Assembly (NCBI RefSeq): GCF_003350405.1 | Contig: NZ_QQAW01000002.1 | Coordinates: 310,001 to 374,000, forward strand | Reading direction: 5' to 3' | Length of the DNA: 64,000 nucleotides | Source of the DNA: Gluconacetobacter liquefaciens | GTDB lineage: Bacteria; Pseudomonadota; Alphaproteobacteria; Acetobacterales; Acetobacteraceae | Shown: positions 47,510 through 56,484 of the stretch, piece after piece | Position numbering within the stretch: the stretch's first letter is position 1 | Layout: the number at the start of each line of letters is the position of its first letter | Notes under the pieces: model-generated | Database searches by the model: none | Seen by the model: only the letters and a program-made list of their open reading frames with translations | Told to the model about the DNA's origin: nothing | Made by a program: the position numbers and the translations under genes

Positions 47510-47567
47510 CGCTGGGCCGGTTCGGGCGGGGCGATGTTTCGCGTGGAACGGTTCGGCACGCCGGGCA

Positions 47568-48449
47568 TCAACCCGTCGGGCGGGCCAGCATGACGGGGTT
47601 GGCACGGTAGGATGCCAGCGTGCGCCCCCGCATGCCGCCCGTAGTCGGGCGGTGGATCGTGGGCTGGGTGAAATGCGCAAATCCCTGGAACGGGTGAAAG
47701 ACCTTGGCTGGCGCCGGGGGAGCGCTGCCGTCGGTATCGGGTTGTGCGTCGGCCGTGAGGGTTGGTTGCTGTATCGTTTTGGGCGTGGACGGATGCATGG
47801 AGGCTGGCGTGATGGAAGATGCCATGTGGACGTTCTGGCGCGCTGGCGCGTGTGTATCCCGTCCATCCTGCGGGATCGCCCAGGCTTCCAGGACCTTCCA
47901 CTGGTAGGGGGTGCCGATGCCGGGTGTCTGGGAGTGGTATGCTGCGGCGGCGCGCGGCCAGCTTCCCGTCTTGTCATACATCTGGAGCAGGAATCGGCCT
48001 GCGTACAGCGTATTGGCGACCGGGTCGAATGCCTGGTCGAGCGAGGCGAAGGCGTCCGGATGCTGTTGCAGGTTAACCTGCATGCAACCGACGTCGATCG
48101 ACTGGATCCCTTGCTGACGAAAGGCTTCCACGGCCGCGACGGCTTCGGCGCGCGTTGAATAATAATGGCCGATTCCCGACGCCGTAATCGTCCACGGCCA
48201 TGCGGAAATGGTGCCGTCCGGGCCTGGCTTGCCGCTTTCGACCCGGCTCATGGCATTGAGAAAACCATCCGGGACACGGAGTGCCCGTTCCGCTTGCGCT
48301 GTCGCCGCGATGCAGAGCGACGCTTCCGGGAGGCGGGCGAATGCGGTGCGGGCCGGCAGGAGCAGGATGAGGACGGCCAATGTCGTCCGACATGCGTGGT
48401 GTCGTGGAGCGTTGCAGCGCATGGCCGGTATCGGGGCTGGACCTATCAC
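47568..48449 (-). CDS. Lytic transglycosylase of the flagellar cluster (SLT family)
   Basis: A 293-residue exported muramidase. A signal peptide (LAVLILLLPARTAFA) precedes an SLT fold with catalytic Glu in SRVESG, then ISAWPWTI, DVGCMQVNLQQH and YAGRFLLQMY. The C-terminal ~90 residues are a low-complexity Pro/Thr/Gln tail. FlgJ here is only a rod-binding domain, so this enzyme may open peptidoglycan for the rod, as SltF does in Rhodobacter. The start is GTG with AGGGAGAG upstream; ATG at 48422 is an alternative. Confidence 0.8.
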   Translation of the reverse strand: MIGPAPIPAMRCNAPRHHACRTTLAVLILLLPARTAFARLPEASLCIAATAQAERALRVPDGFLNAMSRVESGKPGPDGTISAWPWTITASGIGHYYSTRAEAVAAVEAFRQQGIQSIDVGCMQVNLQQHPDAFASLDQAFDPVANTLYAGRFLLQMYDKTGSWPRAAAAYHSQTPGIGTPYQWKVLEAWAIPQDGRDTHAPARQNVHMASSITPASMHPSTPKTIQQPTLTADAQPDTDGSAPPAPAKVFHPFQGFAHFTQPTIHRPTTGGMRGRTLASYRANPVMLARPTG

Positions 48450-48833
48450 AGGCCGTCTCTCCCTGTATCGTAGGCCGTTCGGCGGCGCATGGAACGGCGA
48501 GGTCGTCGCGCCTGCGTTCTGAAACGGGTCTATCGAACTTTGAGGTATGGGCAGTCGTCCGGCTTTACCTCATTTCCTCGATGGTCCACAACCGGACGGA
48601 AGCCGAAGAGACAAGGCGGACTATCCTTCTCATTTCACGTCGCTGGGCCATTGAATATGGTGGTCCCGCGGCGTATTCTCAAAATCTGCCATGGTCACTT
48701 CGCGGAATGCCATGGGCCGAAGTGCAAAAGGTGACCAGTGTCTATGAGGACTTGCCTCAGGGCGGCCAGCCTCTATCGCAACCATTTCGGTCGCGGCGAT
48801 GGAACGGATGCCGCGTCTTTCAGTCGGAAAAGC
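48450..48833. promoter_or_regulatory. Divergent region between the transglycosylase and flgI
   Basis: About 380 bases between divergent genes, with no gene supported. Promoters for both directions must lie here, but neither sigma-54 nor sigma-28 boxes could be recognised. Confidence 0.45.
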
Positions 48834-49964
48834 ATGCAGGTGCCTTGTTTCCGGCGGATTGTGGCGCTGGTTTCGACCGCGTTTCTTCTGATCGGGCTGC
48901 TCCCGTTTCCGTCGGCCAGTGCCGCGATCGTTCGGGTGAAGGATATCGTCGATTATGAAGGCGTGCGCGACAACCAGTTGGTCGGCTATGGCCTTGTCGT
49001 TGGACTCCGGGGTACGGGCGATCGACTGACCAATACCATTTTCACGCGCGAAACGCTGATCAGCATGCTGAACCGCCTCGGGGTGAATATTCGCGACCGT
49101 GAAGTGCAGCTTCAGACCCATGACGTGGCCGCTGTGATGGTGACCGCGACCCTGCCGCCTTTTTCGCACGGGGGCGGACGGATTGATGTGACGGTTTCCG
49201 CCGTCGGTGATGCGCGGGACCTCGCCGGCGGGACGTTGCTGGTGACGCCCCTTCAGGCCGCGGATGGCGAAGTTTATGCCGTCGCCCAGGGATCGCTGGT
49301 GACCAACGCATTCGCGGCCAGCGGAGCTGCCGGCGGCATGACGCAGAATATTCCGACCAGCGGCCATATTGCCAATGGGGCGGTGGTCGAACGCGAAGTG
49401 CCGGTCAATCTGGGGGCAGGTGGGATTATTCATCTTTCCCTGCGTAATGCCAATTTTACAACTGCGAACAGAATTGTCGATGTGATCAACCGCTCTATCG
49501 GGCGTGGCATGGCACGGGTTGACGATCCGCGTACCATTGCCATCGACCTCTCCGGGCGCAATGCGGCGACAACCCTGTATCGGATCGGCGACCTGAGCAT
49601 CGAGCCCGATACGATGGCCAAGGTGATTGTCGATGAGGCTAGCGGAACGATCGTCATGGGCGACAATGTGCGCATCAGCACCGTTGCCATCGCACAGGGA
49701 AATCTGACCATCCAGGTTACGGAACTGCCTGTGGCGTCCCAGCCTGGCCCGTTCTCCAATGGAACGACCGCTATTCTGCCACGAACGCAGATCGCGGCGA
49801 ACACGGGGAGTTCTAATCGCCTGGGGATATTGCGCGAGGGGCCGACTCTTGCCAGTTTGGTCGCAGGTATGAACGCTCTGGGCATGGGACCGCGGGATAT
49901 GATCGGTATCCTTCAGGCCATCAAGGCCGATGGGGCGCTCCAGGCCGATCTTGAGGTAAGGTAG
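48834..49964 (+). CDS. flgI: Flagellar P-ring protein FlgI
   Basis: A 376-residue periplasmic ring protein. A signal peptide (FLLIGLLPFPSASA-AI) is followed by the strongly conserved RVKDIVDYEGVRDNQLVGYGLVVGLRGTGD, FSHGGGRIDVTVSAVGDARDLAGGTLL and the C-terminal ALGMGPRDMIGILQAIKADGALQADLE. The start is placed at MQVPCF to give a proper signal peptide. Followed 6 bases later by the rod-binding gene. Confidence 0.95.
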   Translation: MQVPCFRRIVALVSTAFLLIGLLPFPSASAAIVRVKDIVDYEGVRDNQLVGYGLVVGLRGTGDRLTNTIFTRETLISMLNRLGVNIRDREVQLQTHDVAAVMVTATLPPFSHGGGRIDVTVSAVGDARDLAGGTLLVTPLQAADGEVYAVAQGSLVTNAFAASGAAGGMTQNIPTSGHIANGAVVEREVPVNLGAGGIIHLSLRNANFTTANRIVDVINRSIGRGMARVDDPRTIAIDLSGRNAATTLYRIGDLSIEPDTMAKVIVDEASGTIVMGDNVRISTVAIAQGNLTIQVTELPVASQPGPFSNGTTAILPRTQIAANTGSSNRLGILREGPTLASLVAGMNALGMGPRDMIGILQAIKADGALQADLEVR

Positions 49965-49970
49965 CGGCGC

Positions 49971-50318
49971 ATGAGTGGTATAGGTGATGTCGCGTCTTCG
50001 TTGTCCACGATGAGCCGGCAGCAGGTTGCGACCGGGCAGGCGAACCAGGATTCGGCCCGTAAGGAAGAGGCTCGCAAGGCGGCTGTCTCGTTTGAAAGCG
50101 TGACCATCGGCGAATTGTTGCAGCCCATGTTCGATACGGTGGACACGTCCAAAGGCATGTTCGGGGGCGGTGCGGCCGAGAAGCAGTTCCGCTCGCTTCA
50201 GGTTCTGGAAATTGGCAAGCAGATCGCCAATAACGGTGGCATCGGCATTGCCGACAGCGTCTATCGCCAGATTCTGGCCATGCAGGAACAGGCTCAGCAG
50301 GAGCAAAGCCAGTCATGA
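49971..50318 (+). CDS. flgJ: Rod-binding protein, FlgJ N-terminal domain only
   Basis: A 115-residue protein matching only the FlgJ rod-binding domain (FESVTIGELLQPMFDTVDTSKGMFGGGAAEKQFRSLQVLEIGKQIA...GIGIADSVYRQILAMQE). The C-terminal muramidase domain of enterobacterial FlgJ is absent, as usual in alphaproteobacteria. It acts as a rod cap or scaffold. It lies between flgI and flgN, whose ATG overlaps its stop. Confidence 0.9.
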   Translation: MSGIGDVASSLSTMSRQQVATGQANQDSARKEEARKAAVSFESVTIGELLQPMFDTVDTSKGMFGGGAAEKQFRSLQVLEIGKQIANNGGIGIADSVYRQILAMQEQAQQEQSQS

Positions 50319-50746
50319 GCCGTGCGTCGGCCGGAATGGCGGCTTCCCTTCTTACCAGCTTCCAGACGGTCTGCTCCGTGCTTGAGACTGAGAACGATCT
50401 TCTGAAAGCCGGCAGGCTGCGGGAGGTCGTGGATATGCTTCCGGCAAAGCAAAGAGAAATGGACGCTCTGGAGCGCATTCTGGTAGTGAGTCGTGCCGAT
50501 TCGTTATCGGCCGACCGGCTTCATGGTCTGAAGACGTCGGAAATCGAAGAGGTGGCTGGCCGCTTCGGTGCATTGGTGCGCGCCAATCGAACATTGCTGA
50601 AAAATGCAATCGACGCGCAGAATATCCTGATTCGGCTGATCGTGGTGGATGCGACGCAGGATGCAGGCGTCGGTTATGGTGCTTCGGGTCAATATATGTC
50701 CAACCCCGGCGCGCAGGCGGCACTGACATTGCGCAGCGATGTCTAA
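50315..50746 (+). CDS. flgN: Hook-associated protein chaperone FlgN-like
   Basis: A 143-residue, mainly helical acidic/basic protein (LLTSFQTVCSVLETENDLLKAGRLREVVDMLPAKQREMDALE) with the FlgN pattern of a long first helix and an E-N-x-x-L motif, and an Ala/Asn-rich C-terminus. It overlaps the rod-binding gene by 4 bases. FlgN escorts FlgK and FlgL to the export gate. Sequence conservation in this family is low, so position is part of the evidence. Confidence 0.75.
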   Translation: MSRASAGMAASLLTSFQTVCSVLETENDLLKAGRLREVVDMLPAKQREMDALERILVVSRADSLSADRLHGLKTSEIEEVAGRFGALVRANRTLLKNAIDAQNILIRLIVVDATQDAGVGYGASGQYMSNPGAQAALTLRSDV

Positions 50747-50891
50747 CATCGTCTGTTCGTTCGTTTCCTTCTGCCATCGGAATGTGCCTGGACGGCATGC
50801 GGTATAGACCGAAGAGACCTCTTTGGCCTGGGCACGTCTGGATGGAAGGGGTTCGAGTGTTCGGCTTCTCGGTATCCGGAAAAGAGAATTC

Positions 50892-51383
50892 ATGAATCTA
50901 CGATGTCATTTCGCGGTTTTGCTGCCTGATATCCGGCGGCATGCGATGCGGATGGGTGCGGTGACCCTGGCGTCGGCCGGGCTTGCGGGCTGCCTGTCAC
51001 CGGCCAAGCCATATCTGGATATGGGACGCCGTCTGGCGGACTCCGGCTTTGTGGCGCACAAGGCGGACACGACCGCACGCTACGCCATGATGAATACGCT
51101 GCCGCCCGGCGAGGTCACGTATCGGCCGTCCACGGTCGGGCCGGTGTATCTCTATGCCGATCCGATCGGGTGTGGCTGTGTGTATATGGGGTCGGCGACA
51201 GCCTACAGCTATTATGTATCGTCGGTTTCCGCAGGGAAGAAAGCTGTCGCTACCCCCTCGGCAATCCCTGCGATGGCGGCCGAAAACAGGCGCGATACTG
51301 CGTCGTGGGATTGGAGCGCATGGTCGCCCAACGCTGATCCCGGACCCAGCCAGCCCCGACATGTCATCGGTGGCTACTGGTAG
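50892..51383 (+). CDS. Probable lipoprotein of the flagellar cluster
   Basis: A 163-residue exported protein with a lipobox (SAGLAGC) after a hydrophobic run, so it is likely anchored in a membrane. The rest is small and Ala/Ser/Tyr rich with a GCGCVYMGSATAYSYY stretch. No named family was recognised. It follows flgI-flgJ-flgN on the same strand and ends just before a convergent gene. The start at MNLRCHF gives a long leader; MRMGAVTL at 50947 would leave a typical signal. Confidence 0.62.
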   Translation: MNLRCHFAVLLPDIRRHAMRMGAVTLASAGLAGCLSPAKPYLDMGRRLADSGFVAHKADTTARYAMMNTLPPGEVTYRPSTVGPVYLYADPIGCGCVYMGSATAYSYYVSSVSAGKKAVATPSAIPAMAAENRRDTASWDWSAWSPNADPGPSQPRHVIGGYW

Positions 51384-51396
51384 AACAGGGGGGGGG

Positions 51397-52149
51397 TTAC
51401 CGAGCGGGCCGGCCGAGAAAAGTGTTCTCCAGCCTTTTCATTTGATGATTTTTCTGACGATTTGAGGTCGATGCTCGGCTTCTGGCATTCTTCGGCCCGT
51501 CATTTTCCCTTTCCGCAGCCGGGGAGGGACTCGGGCGAAGGGCCGGGCTTTCATCGCGGGTCGCCCTGAGTGTGACGTTATCAGCCGCAGGTCGGGCGAT
51601 TGGCGGTGTTGTGTTCCGAGGGGGGGGGGCAGTCTCGTCCTGCGTCTCGGATTGCTGTGACCGCGCGGGTTCGTGACGGTTCTCCTGTATCTCTGCCGGA
51701 GCTGCGGCGGCAATGTTGTGCTCCGTGTCTTCGGATACAGGTTGGTTTTGGACTTCGGCATGCAGCTTTAGCTCGATTTCGGATGCTTTTTCGAGCAGTT
51801 GTTCAAGCTTCCTTTCGTGCGGAGAAGCCTTGATCGTCGCCGTCTCCAGACGTCCCGCCGTCGCGTCGGCCTTCTCGACCATGGTGTCGAGTTCGGTGCC
51901 TGTTACCTTGGCCAATTCGATCATGCGGCTGAGTGGGCGGCCGCTGACTTCTCCGGCTATGCGCAGTTTCTCCACGCCTTCTTCCGCACTTTTCACGCTG
52001 GCTTCGAGCTTTTCGACCAGGCCCATCAGGCTTTCGCGGTCGTGCTTCAGGTTGGAAAGAACCCGACTGAGATAAAAGCTGTAGATAATCCCCAGAAGCA
52101 GGAAGAACGATAAAACGATTTCGATGATCAGCTGGATCTGAGTCAGCAT
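51397..52149 (-). CDS. DUF6468-type single-helix protein of the fliL-fliM operon
   Basis: A 250-residue protein. One N-terminal helix (IEIVLSFFLLLGIIYSFYLSRVL) precedes a coiled coil (NLKHDRESLMGLVEKLEASVKSAEEGVEKLR...) and a disordered Pro/Asp/Arg tail. This is the layout of DUF6468, commonly encoded behind fliM in alphaproteobacterial clusters. The coding strand carries a run of ten C (51620-51629), a slippage-prone site. Function is unknown, probably a motor-linked membrane protein. Confidence 0.7.
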   Translation of the reverse strand: MLTQIQLIIEIVLSFFLLLGIIYSFYLSRVLSNLKHDRESLMGLVEKLEASVKSAEEGVEKLRIAGEVSGRPLSRMIELAKVTGTELDTMVEKADATAGRLETATIKASPHERKLEQLLEKASEIELKLHAEVQNQPVSEDTEHNIAAAAPAEIQENRHEPARSQQSETQDETAPPPRNTTPPIARPAADNVTLRATRDESPALRPSPSPAAERENDGPKNARSRASTSNRQKNHQMKRLENTFLGRPAR

Positions 52150-52229
52150 CTGCCAGATGTCTCCAGTCTGGCCCGGTTTGGAAGCGACGGGCGGGTCGTG
52201 AGAGAAGGAATCGGGGTTGTCCTGTTTGC

Positions 52230-53381
52230 TTATTCGCCTGACGCAGGCGGTGGGGTGGTGTGGGGGTGGGGACTGTCGGGCGGTACCAGCCTTCGTTCGA
52301 TTTTCACTGCTGCCTTACCGTGCAACTGGCCGAGCCTTCCCACGAAGAGAGAGGTTTGTCCGCACTGCAGCGTGACATGGATATCGGTGTCTTTCCTGTA
52401 GGGAAACGCGATCTGGGCACCGGGGCGCAGGTTGAGGACTTCGGAAAGAGAGACGTGCTTTTCCTCGAATACGGCCGACACTTCAACGTCGGTTTCGAGA
52501 ATCTCGGAGATCAGATGGTTTTCCCAGATTGAATCGCGACCAAAGCGTTCGCCCATGAACTGCTGGGACAGGCGATCGCGCACCGGTTCCAGGGTCGCAT
52601 AGGGAATGATGAGATCCAGATTGCCGCTCTTGTCTTCCATGTCGATATGCAGCTTTGTCATCACTACGGCATTGGAGGCGCGGGCGATGGCAGCGAAACG
52701 GGAGCTGACCTCGAGTCGTTCGAAGGTGAGGTCGATGGTGCAGACGGGATTGAACGCCGCCGAGAGATCGTTGAGGGTCAATGTGATCAGTTTTTCGATC
52801 AGAGACCGTTCGATCGCCGTGTGCGGGCGGCCTTCGGTCCCGGCGTGACCCACGCCGCGCGGGCCGCCCATCAGAATATCGATAATGGAATAGGACAATG
52901 CGGAGTCGACGACGATAAGCCCGTAATTCTCCCACTGGACGGCCTTGAAAACCGCGAACAGCGAGGATGACGGCACAGTGTTCATGTAGTCGCCGAAACA
53001 CATCGAGCGCGTGCTCTCCATGGTGATTTCGACGTTGTCGTTCGTGAAGCTGCGGAGCGTTGACGACAGGAGCCTGACGAGCCGGTCCAGCACGATTTCC
53101 AGCATCGGGAGGCGTTCGTACGCCACGAAGCCGGCCTTGATGACCCGTTCCATGCCGGTCTCTTCCCGATCGGGAAGTCCGGCGAATGTATTGCCCAGAA
53201 GGCTGTCGATTTCAGACTGATCCAGCACGTGGCTGCTGATCATGCTGTTTTCGAAGCCCGTGGACGCATCTTCTCGCGTGGTATGGCCCGCATCTGACCC
53301 GTGGCCCGGCGTTTCGTGCGGCGCGTCGGCACTGGCCTCATCGGGCTCGGCGGCGTCCGGCGTGTCGTTTACGTCCTGCAT
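52230..53381 (-). CDS. fliM: Flagellar motor switch protein FliM
   Basis: A 383-residue switch protein. The CheY-binding segment (VLDQSEIDSLLG, about 53-64) sits behind an unusually long acidic N-terminal extension of about 50 residues. The central CheC-like domain has the GGPRG motif and AIERSLIEKLITLTLNDLSAAF. The C-terminal FliN-like domain (VFEEKHVSLSEVLNLRPGAQIAF) is intact. A Met at residue 47 (53243) would give the usual FliM length, but it has no clear ribosome site. Confidence 0.93.
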   Translation of the reverse strand: MQDVNDTPDAAEPDEASADAPHETPGHGSDAGHTTREDASTGFENSMISSHVLDQSEIDSLLGNTFAGLPDREETGMERVIKAGFVAYERLPMLEIVLDRLVRLLSSTLRSFTNDNVEITMESTRSMCFGDYMNTVPSSSLFAVFKAVQWENYGLIVVDSALSYSIIDILMGGPRGVGHAGTEGRPHTAIERSLIEKLITLTLNDLSAAFNPVCTIDLTFERLEVSSRFAAIARASNAVVMTKLHIDMEDKSGNLDLIIPYATLEPVRDRLSQQFMGERFGRDSIWENHLISEILETDVEVSAVFEEKHVSLSEVLNLRPGAQIAFPYRKDTDIHVTLQCGQTSLFVGRLGQLHGKAAVKIERRLVPPDSPHPHTTPPPASGE

Positions 53382-53439
53382 ATTGTCTTCGCCACGGTTT
53401 GATCTGTACTCTGTATGAACATCAAGTAAAACGTTCCGA

Positions 53440-53976
53440 TTACTGAATCAGGAATTCAACCAGATACAGATTCGTCACCTGCAAGGGCGTCAGTTCCGCC
53501 CTGAGGCGACGGATCATCGCCTCGCGCAGCCGGTATATGCCATCACCCCGGATATCCTGAGGGCGTGTCTCATGAAGATAGGTCTGAAATATGTCCTGCA
53601 CCTGGGGAATCATATTCTGGAGCGAGGCTTCGTCTCGCGCGCCTGAAATTTCGACCTTGGCCGTCAATTTTACATAGACCGGGCGGCCGTCACCATTGTC
53701 GAGATTGGATACGATCGACGGGATACCCAGAATGATCGGCGGATGCAGCATCTGGCTGGCGCGGTCTGCCACTCCGCTTTGAACCGAATGGAGCAGACGA
53801 CCCTTTTCGAGGAATACGGCACCGCCGCCGCCCACAGTGAGAACGAGAGCTGCCAGACCGATGAAGAGAAACTTCTTCCTGGAGCGGCGGGGCTTTGCTT
53901 CCGCGGCGATGGATTGCCGCTTCTCATCCCCGGCAGAGGGCTCCGGTGCACCGCCGCCGGTTATAGTCTCGCTCAT
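53440..53976 (-). CDS. fliL: Flagellar basal-body protein FliL
   Basis: A 178-residue single-pass protein with a basic cytoplasmic start, one helix (FLFIGLAALVLTVGGGGAVFL) and a periplasmic stomatin-like domain (LGIPSIVSNLDN... VYVKLTAKVEISG... IRGDGIYRLREAMIRRLRAELTPLQVTNLYLVEFLIQ). It assists stator function near the motor. It lies 58 bases before fliM on the same strand, the standard order. Confidence 0.92.
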   Translation of the reverse strand: MSETITGGGAPEPSAGDEKRQSIAAEAKPRRSRKKFLFIGLAALVLTVGGGGAVFLEKGRLLHSVQSGVADRASQMLHPPIILGIPSIVSNLDNGDGRPVYVKLTAKVEISGARDEASLQNMIPQVQDIFQTYLHETRPQDIRGDGIYRLREAMIRRLRAELTPLQVTNLYLVEFLIQ

Positions 53977-54384
53977 ATGCAGGTGGCTCCCGGAGGGTGG
54001 ATAAACGATTTATTGACAGTGTAGCTACTGGCGGGAGCATGCTCAATGGGATGGGTGCCGGGGGCACGACAATAGACGGATATCACCGTCGTAAAGGCGG
54101 TAATTCCTGCACTCTGGAGGGTATGGCAAGCGGCATTGGTCCGTCGATGCCGGGATTCAACGAGGGGAGCGGGTGTATTCGACCTGCCTTGAAAAACCAG
54201 AATGAGAACAAAGTAATCTCCGACGTATGCGGGCGCAGGTGGGTAGGTCCTGCATCTTCAGGTCCGGTCACGTGTAGAAGATTACTTGTTTTTCGCGCCT
54301 GACAGTCTCGCGAGAGCAGTTGATGGAGACGTGTCTGTCAACTGTTGGCTGGCTATGTCGAAGACACGGCCAGCCGGTTGGTTT
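53977..54384. other. Intergenic region between flgE and fliL
   Basis: About 410 bases with no coding frame that looks real. A 9-bp inverted repeat (54211-54219 / 54279-54287) followed by a T5 run, and a second stem at 54347-54375, both read as terminator-like on the plus strand. A plus-strand small RNA or a structured 5' leader for fliL would explain this; neither is shown. Confidence 0.4.
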
Positions 54385-54386
54385 TT
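54347..54386 (+). terminator. Terminator-like hairpin at the flgE 3' end
   Basis: Stem GGCTGGC / GCCAGCC, with an inner TGTC / GACA stem, runs into GGTTGGTTTTT on the plus strand. On the minus strand, where flgE transcripts arrive, the same stem lacks a T-tract. Confidence 0.4.
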
Positions 54387-56115
54387 ACTGCTTCATGGCG
54401 ATTGTTGTTTGCAGCAGTTGATCTGCGGTCGTGACGATCTTGGTGTTGGCTGAGTAAGCCTCCTGCGCGACGATCAGGGCCGACAGGTCACTGGTGAGGT
54501 CTGTCGTGGACGATTCCACAGATCCTACCGACAACGTGCCAGTGCCATTTGCCCCGGCCAGACCGATCTTGGCGTCGCCAGAAGACGCCGTGGCGGTATA
54601 TGCTTGTCCGTCGACCGCATTCAGACCGTCTACGTTGGCAAAATTCGCCAGTGCGATCTTACCGATCAACTGGGTTCCGGTATCGAACTGGGCCATGACC
54701 GACCCATCGCTTTCGATTTCCACGCCCTGATAGGTGCCGCTGGCGATGCTGTCGGATTGAAGGGCTGTCGTATCCGTTGCCAGGCTGCTGGCCGTTGAAA
54801 GCGTCGTCTGGCTGAGGTCGACTGTATATGACGTGCCGCCAATTGTGGCGCTGAGTGCACTTAAAGATGTCGTCACACCTGTGGTACTGTCCGTAACCGA
54901 CTGAACGCTGCCATCTGTGTTGAATACGACATTATAGGTGTCGCTGCTGACGGGCGACGACGATGATGTATCGTAAGGATCGACCAGGGACAGTGACCAT
55001 GTCGGCGGTGAAGCGGCCGTCTGAGTCCATTTGGCTGCAACCGAAGTGCCGTTGGCAACGGTAGGCGATGTCATCGACGTTTGATTACTGCCGGTCGTGG
55101 TGCCGATCACATCGGATTTGCTCATGGTAAGCGTCGTGCCCGATGCGGTCAGGGCATTGGCTTGGTTGGTGCTCGCCGTACCTGTGGATGCTGCCATAAC
55201 GGTACCGCTGGTGCCGCCGATCGTTCCCAGATCGAGAGTGATGTTTTGCGCGACGCCATTGTAATCGGCTGTAATGGGGATCGAAGCACTTGCCCCTGTC
55301 AGGGTCGATCCGATTGTCTTTCCAGTAGTAGAATCGGCAACCGATGCCAGGGAGCCGCTGCTGTCAAACGTCACCTGATAAGAATTGCTGGCTATGGTGC
55401 CGGTGCCGTCTGCGTCATAGGCGCTGACGTTCCAGACCAGAGGGTTGGTGCCACTCTGCGTCCAGGACAAAGCGATCTTGTGTGGTGTCGCCGACGCGTC
55501 ATAGGTGGTTACGGGAGCCGTCGTATAGGACTGAGCATCCGCTGCCGTATAGCTGGCATTGCTGGACGGCATCGTTCCCACCGTTGCCGACAAGGTCAGC
55601 GTCGTGGTCTGAGTCGGGCGGAAGGCCACATTGGCGACATTGAGTTGCGTCAGCGATGCGTTCAACGAACCGGTAGTGGGGTCCACCATATAGCCGTCGA
55701 GGTAATACCCACTGGTGTTGACCAGGTATCCGGAGTTGTTTTTGTAAACTTCTCCATTCCGGGTGTAGTAGTTCTGGGACTGAAATTGCGTGTTTGTGGA
55801 CGTCGATGCGCCGCTTTCTTTGGAAACGACGAACAGGCCACTCCCTGAAATGGCAGTGGCAAGGCTGTCCGTGCTCGTGGCTGCAGTGCCTTGATTGTCC
55901 ACATGCTGGACAGTGACGGCGGCTACTGAATCCGAGATATCGGCTGAAGACGCATTCTTGCCCAGTGAGCCGGCCACGAAATCCTGGAATGCCGTGGTGG
56001 TGGCTTTGTAGCCGACCGTCTGGCTGTTGGCGATGTTGTTACTCAGGTTCGTGAACGCGGTCGACTGGGCGTTGATCCCGCTGACTGCCGTGGTGAGGGC
56101 GTTGAAAACTGACAT
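54385..56115 (-). CDS. flgE: Flagellar hook protein FlgE
   Basis: A 576-residue hook subunit. The N-terminal rod/hook motif (SGINAQSTAFTNLSNNIANSQTVGYK) and the C-terminal FlgE domain (GTYQGVEIESDGSVMAQFDTGTQLIGKIALANFANVDGLNA... IVAQEAYSANTKIVTTADQLLQTTI) are textbook. Two tandem modules of about 120 residues fill the middle (196-450), each with a W-[ST]-x-x-x-[YV]-D core. Both recur inside the DUF1217 protein at 41511. The extra modules make it longer than the E. coli hook protein. Confidence 0.94.
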   Translation of the reverse strand: MSVFNALTTAVSGINAQSTAFTNLSNNIANSQTVGYKATTTAFQDFVAGSLGKNASSADISDSVAAVTVQHVDNQGTAATSTDSLATAISGSGLFVVSKESGASTSTNTQFQSQNYYTRNGEVYKNNSGYLVNTSGYYLDGYMVDPTTGSLNASLTQLNVANVAFRPTQTTTLTLSATVGTMPSSNASYTAADAQSYTTAPVTTYDASATPHKIALSWTQSGTNPLVWNVSAYDADGTGTIASNSYQVTFDSSGSLASVADSTTGKTIGSTLTGASASIPITADYNGVAQNITLDLGTIGGTSGTVMAASTGTASTNQANALTASGTTLTMSKSDVIGTTTGSNQTSMTSPTVANGTSVAAKWTQTAASPPTWSLSLVDPYDTSSSSPVSSDTYNVVFNTDGSVQSVTDSTTGVTTSLSALSATIGGTSYTVDLSQTTLSTASSLATDTTALQSDSIASGTYQGVEIESDGSVMAQFDTGTQLIGKIALANFANVDGLNAVDGQAYTATASSGDAKIGLAGANGTGTLSVGSVESSTTDLTSDLSALIVAQEAYSANTKIVTTADQLLQTTIAMKQ

Positions 56116-56484
56116 ATGCCGTCCCTGCCTTGTGCGCGCAGTTAACTGTTCCGCCTACCGTCAGGCAGGAAAATCATGACCCGATCATGACACAGACCAT
56201 CTTCTGGCATGATGTAATGTTCGGATCGGTGATCTTACGGACATGGAATGGTGGCTGAAACATTCCCCGCGCGGCACCTGTGCCTTTCTGAGCATCTGAG
56301 TAGCATGCGTAGCGCGAAATACAAGGATTTCCTGTATCGTTTTTGGGGGTAGCGATAGGGAGAAAGTGTTACGGAATTGTTTCCTGGTGGCGATAAAGAG
56401 GTATGTTTTGTGAATGCGGGCATGAATGCATCGATGCGACAAGCGGCCCTGATGTTGGACTGACCGGAGGCATCGAACGGTCTT
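56116..56484. promoter_or_regulatory. Region upstream of flgE
   Basis: About 370 bases between the flgE start and the flhB stop. It contains GTTAAC (near 56141), a direct repeat ATCATGAC-N3-ATCATGAC (about 56172-56190) close to the flgE start, and a weak hairpin near 56318-56345. No gene seen. It is the likely site of the flgE promoter. Confidence 0.4.

Noticed and set aside
56205-56225. TGGCATG resembling a sigma-54 -24 box upstream of flgE
   Set aside because: It points away from flgE and lacks the -12 TTGC element at the required distance.
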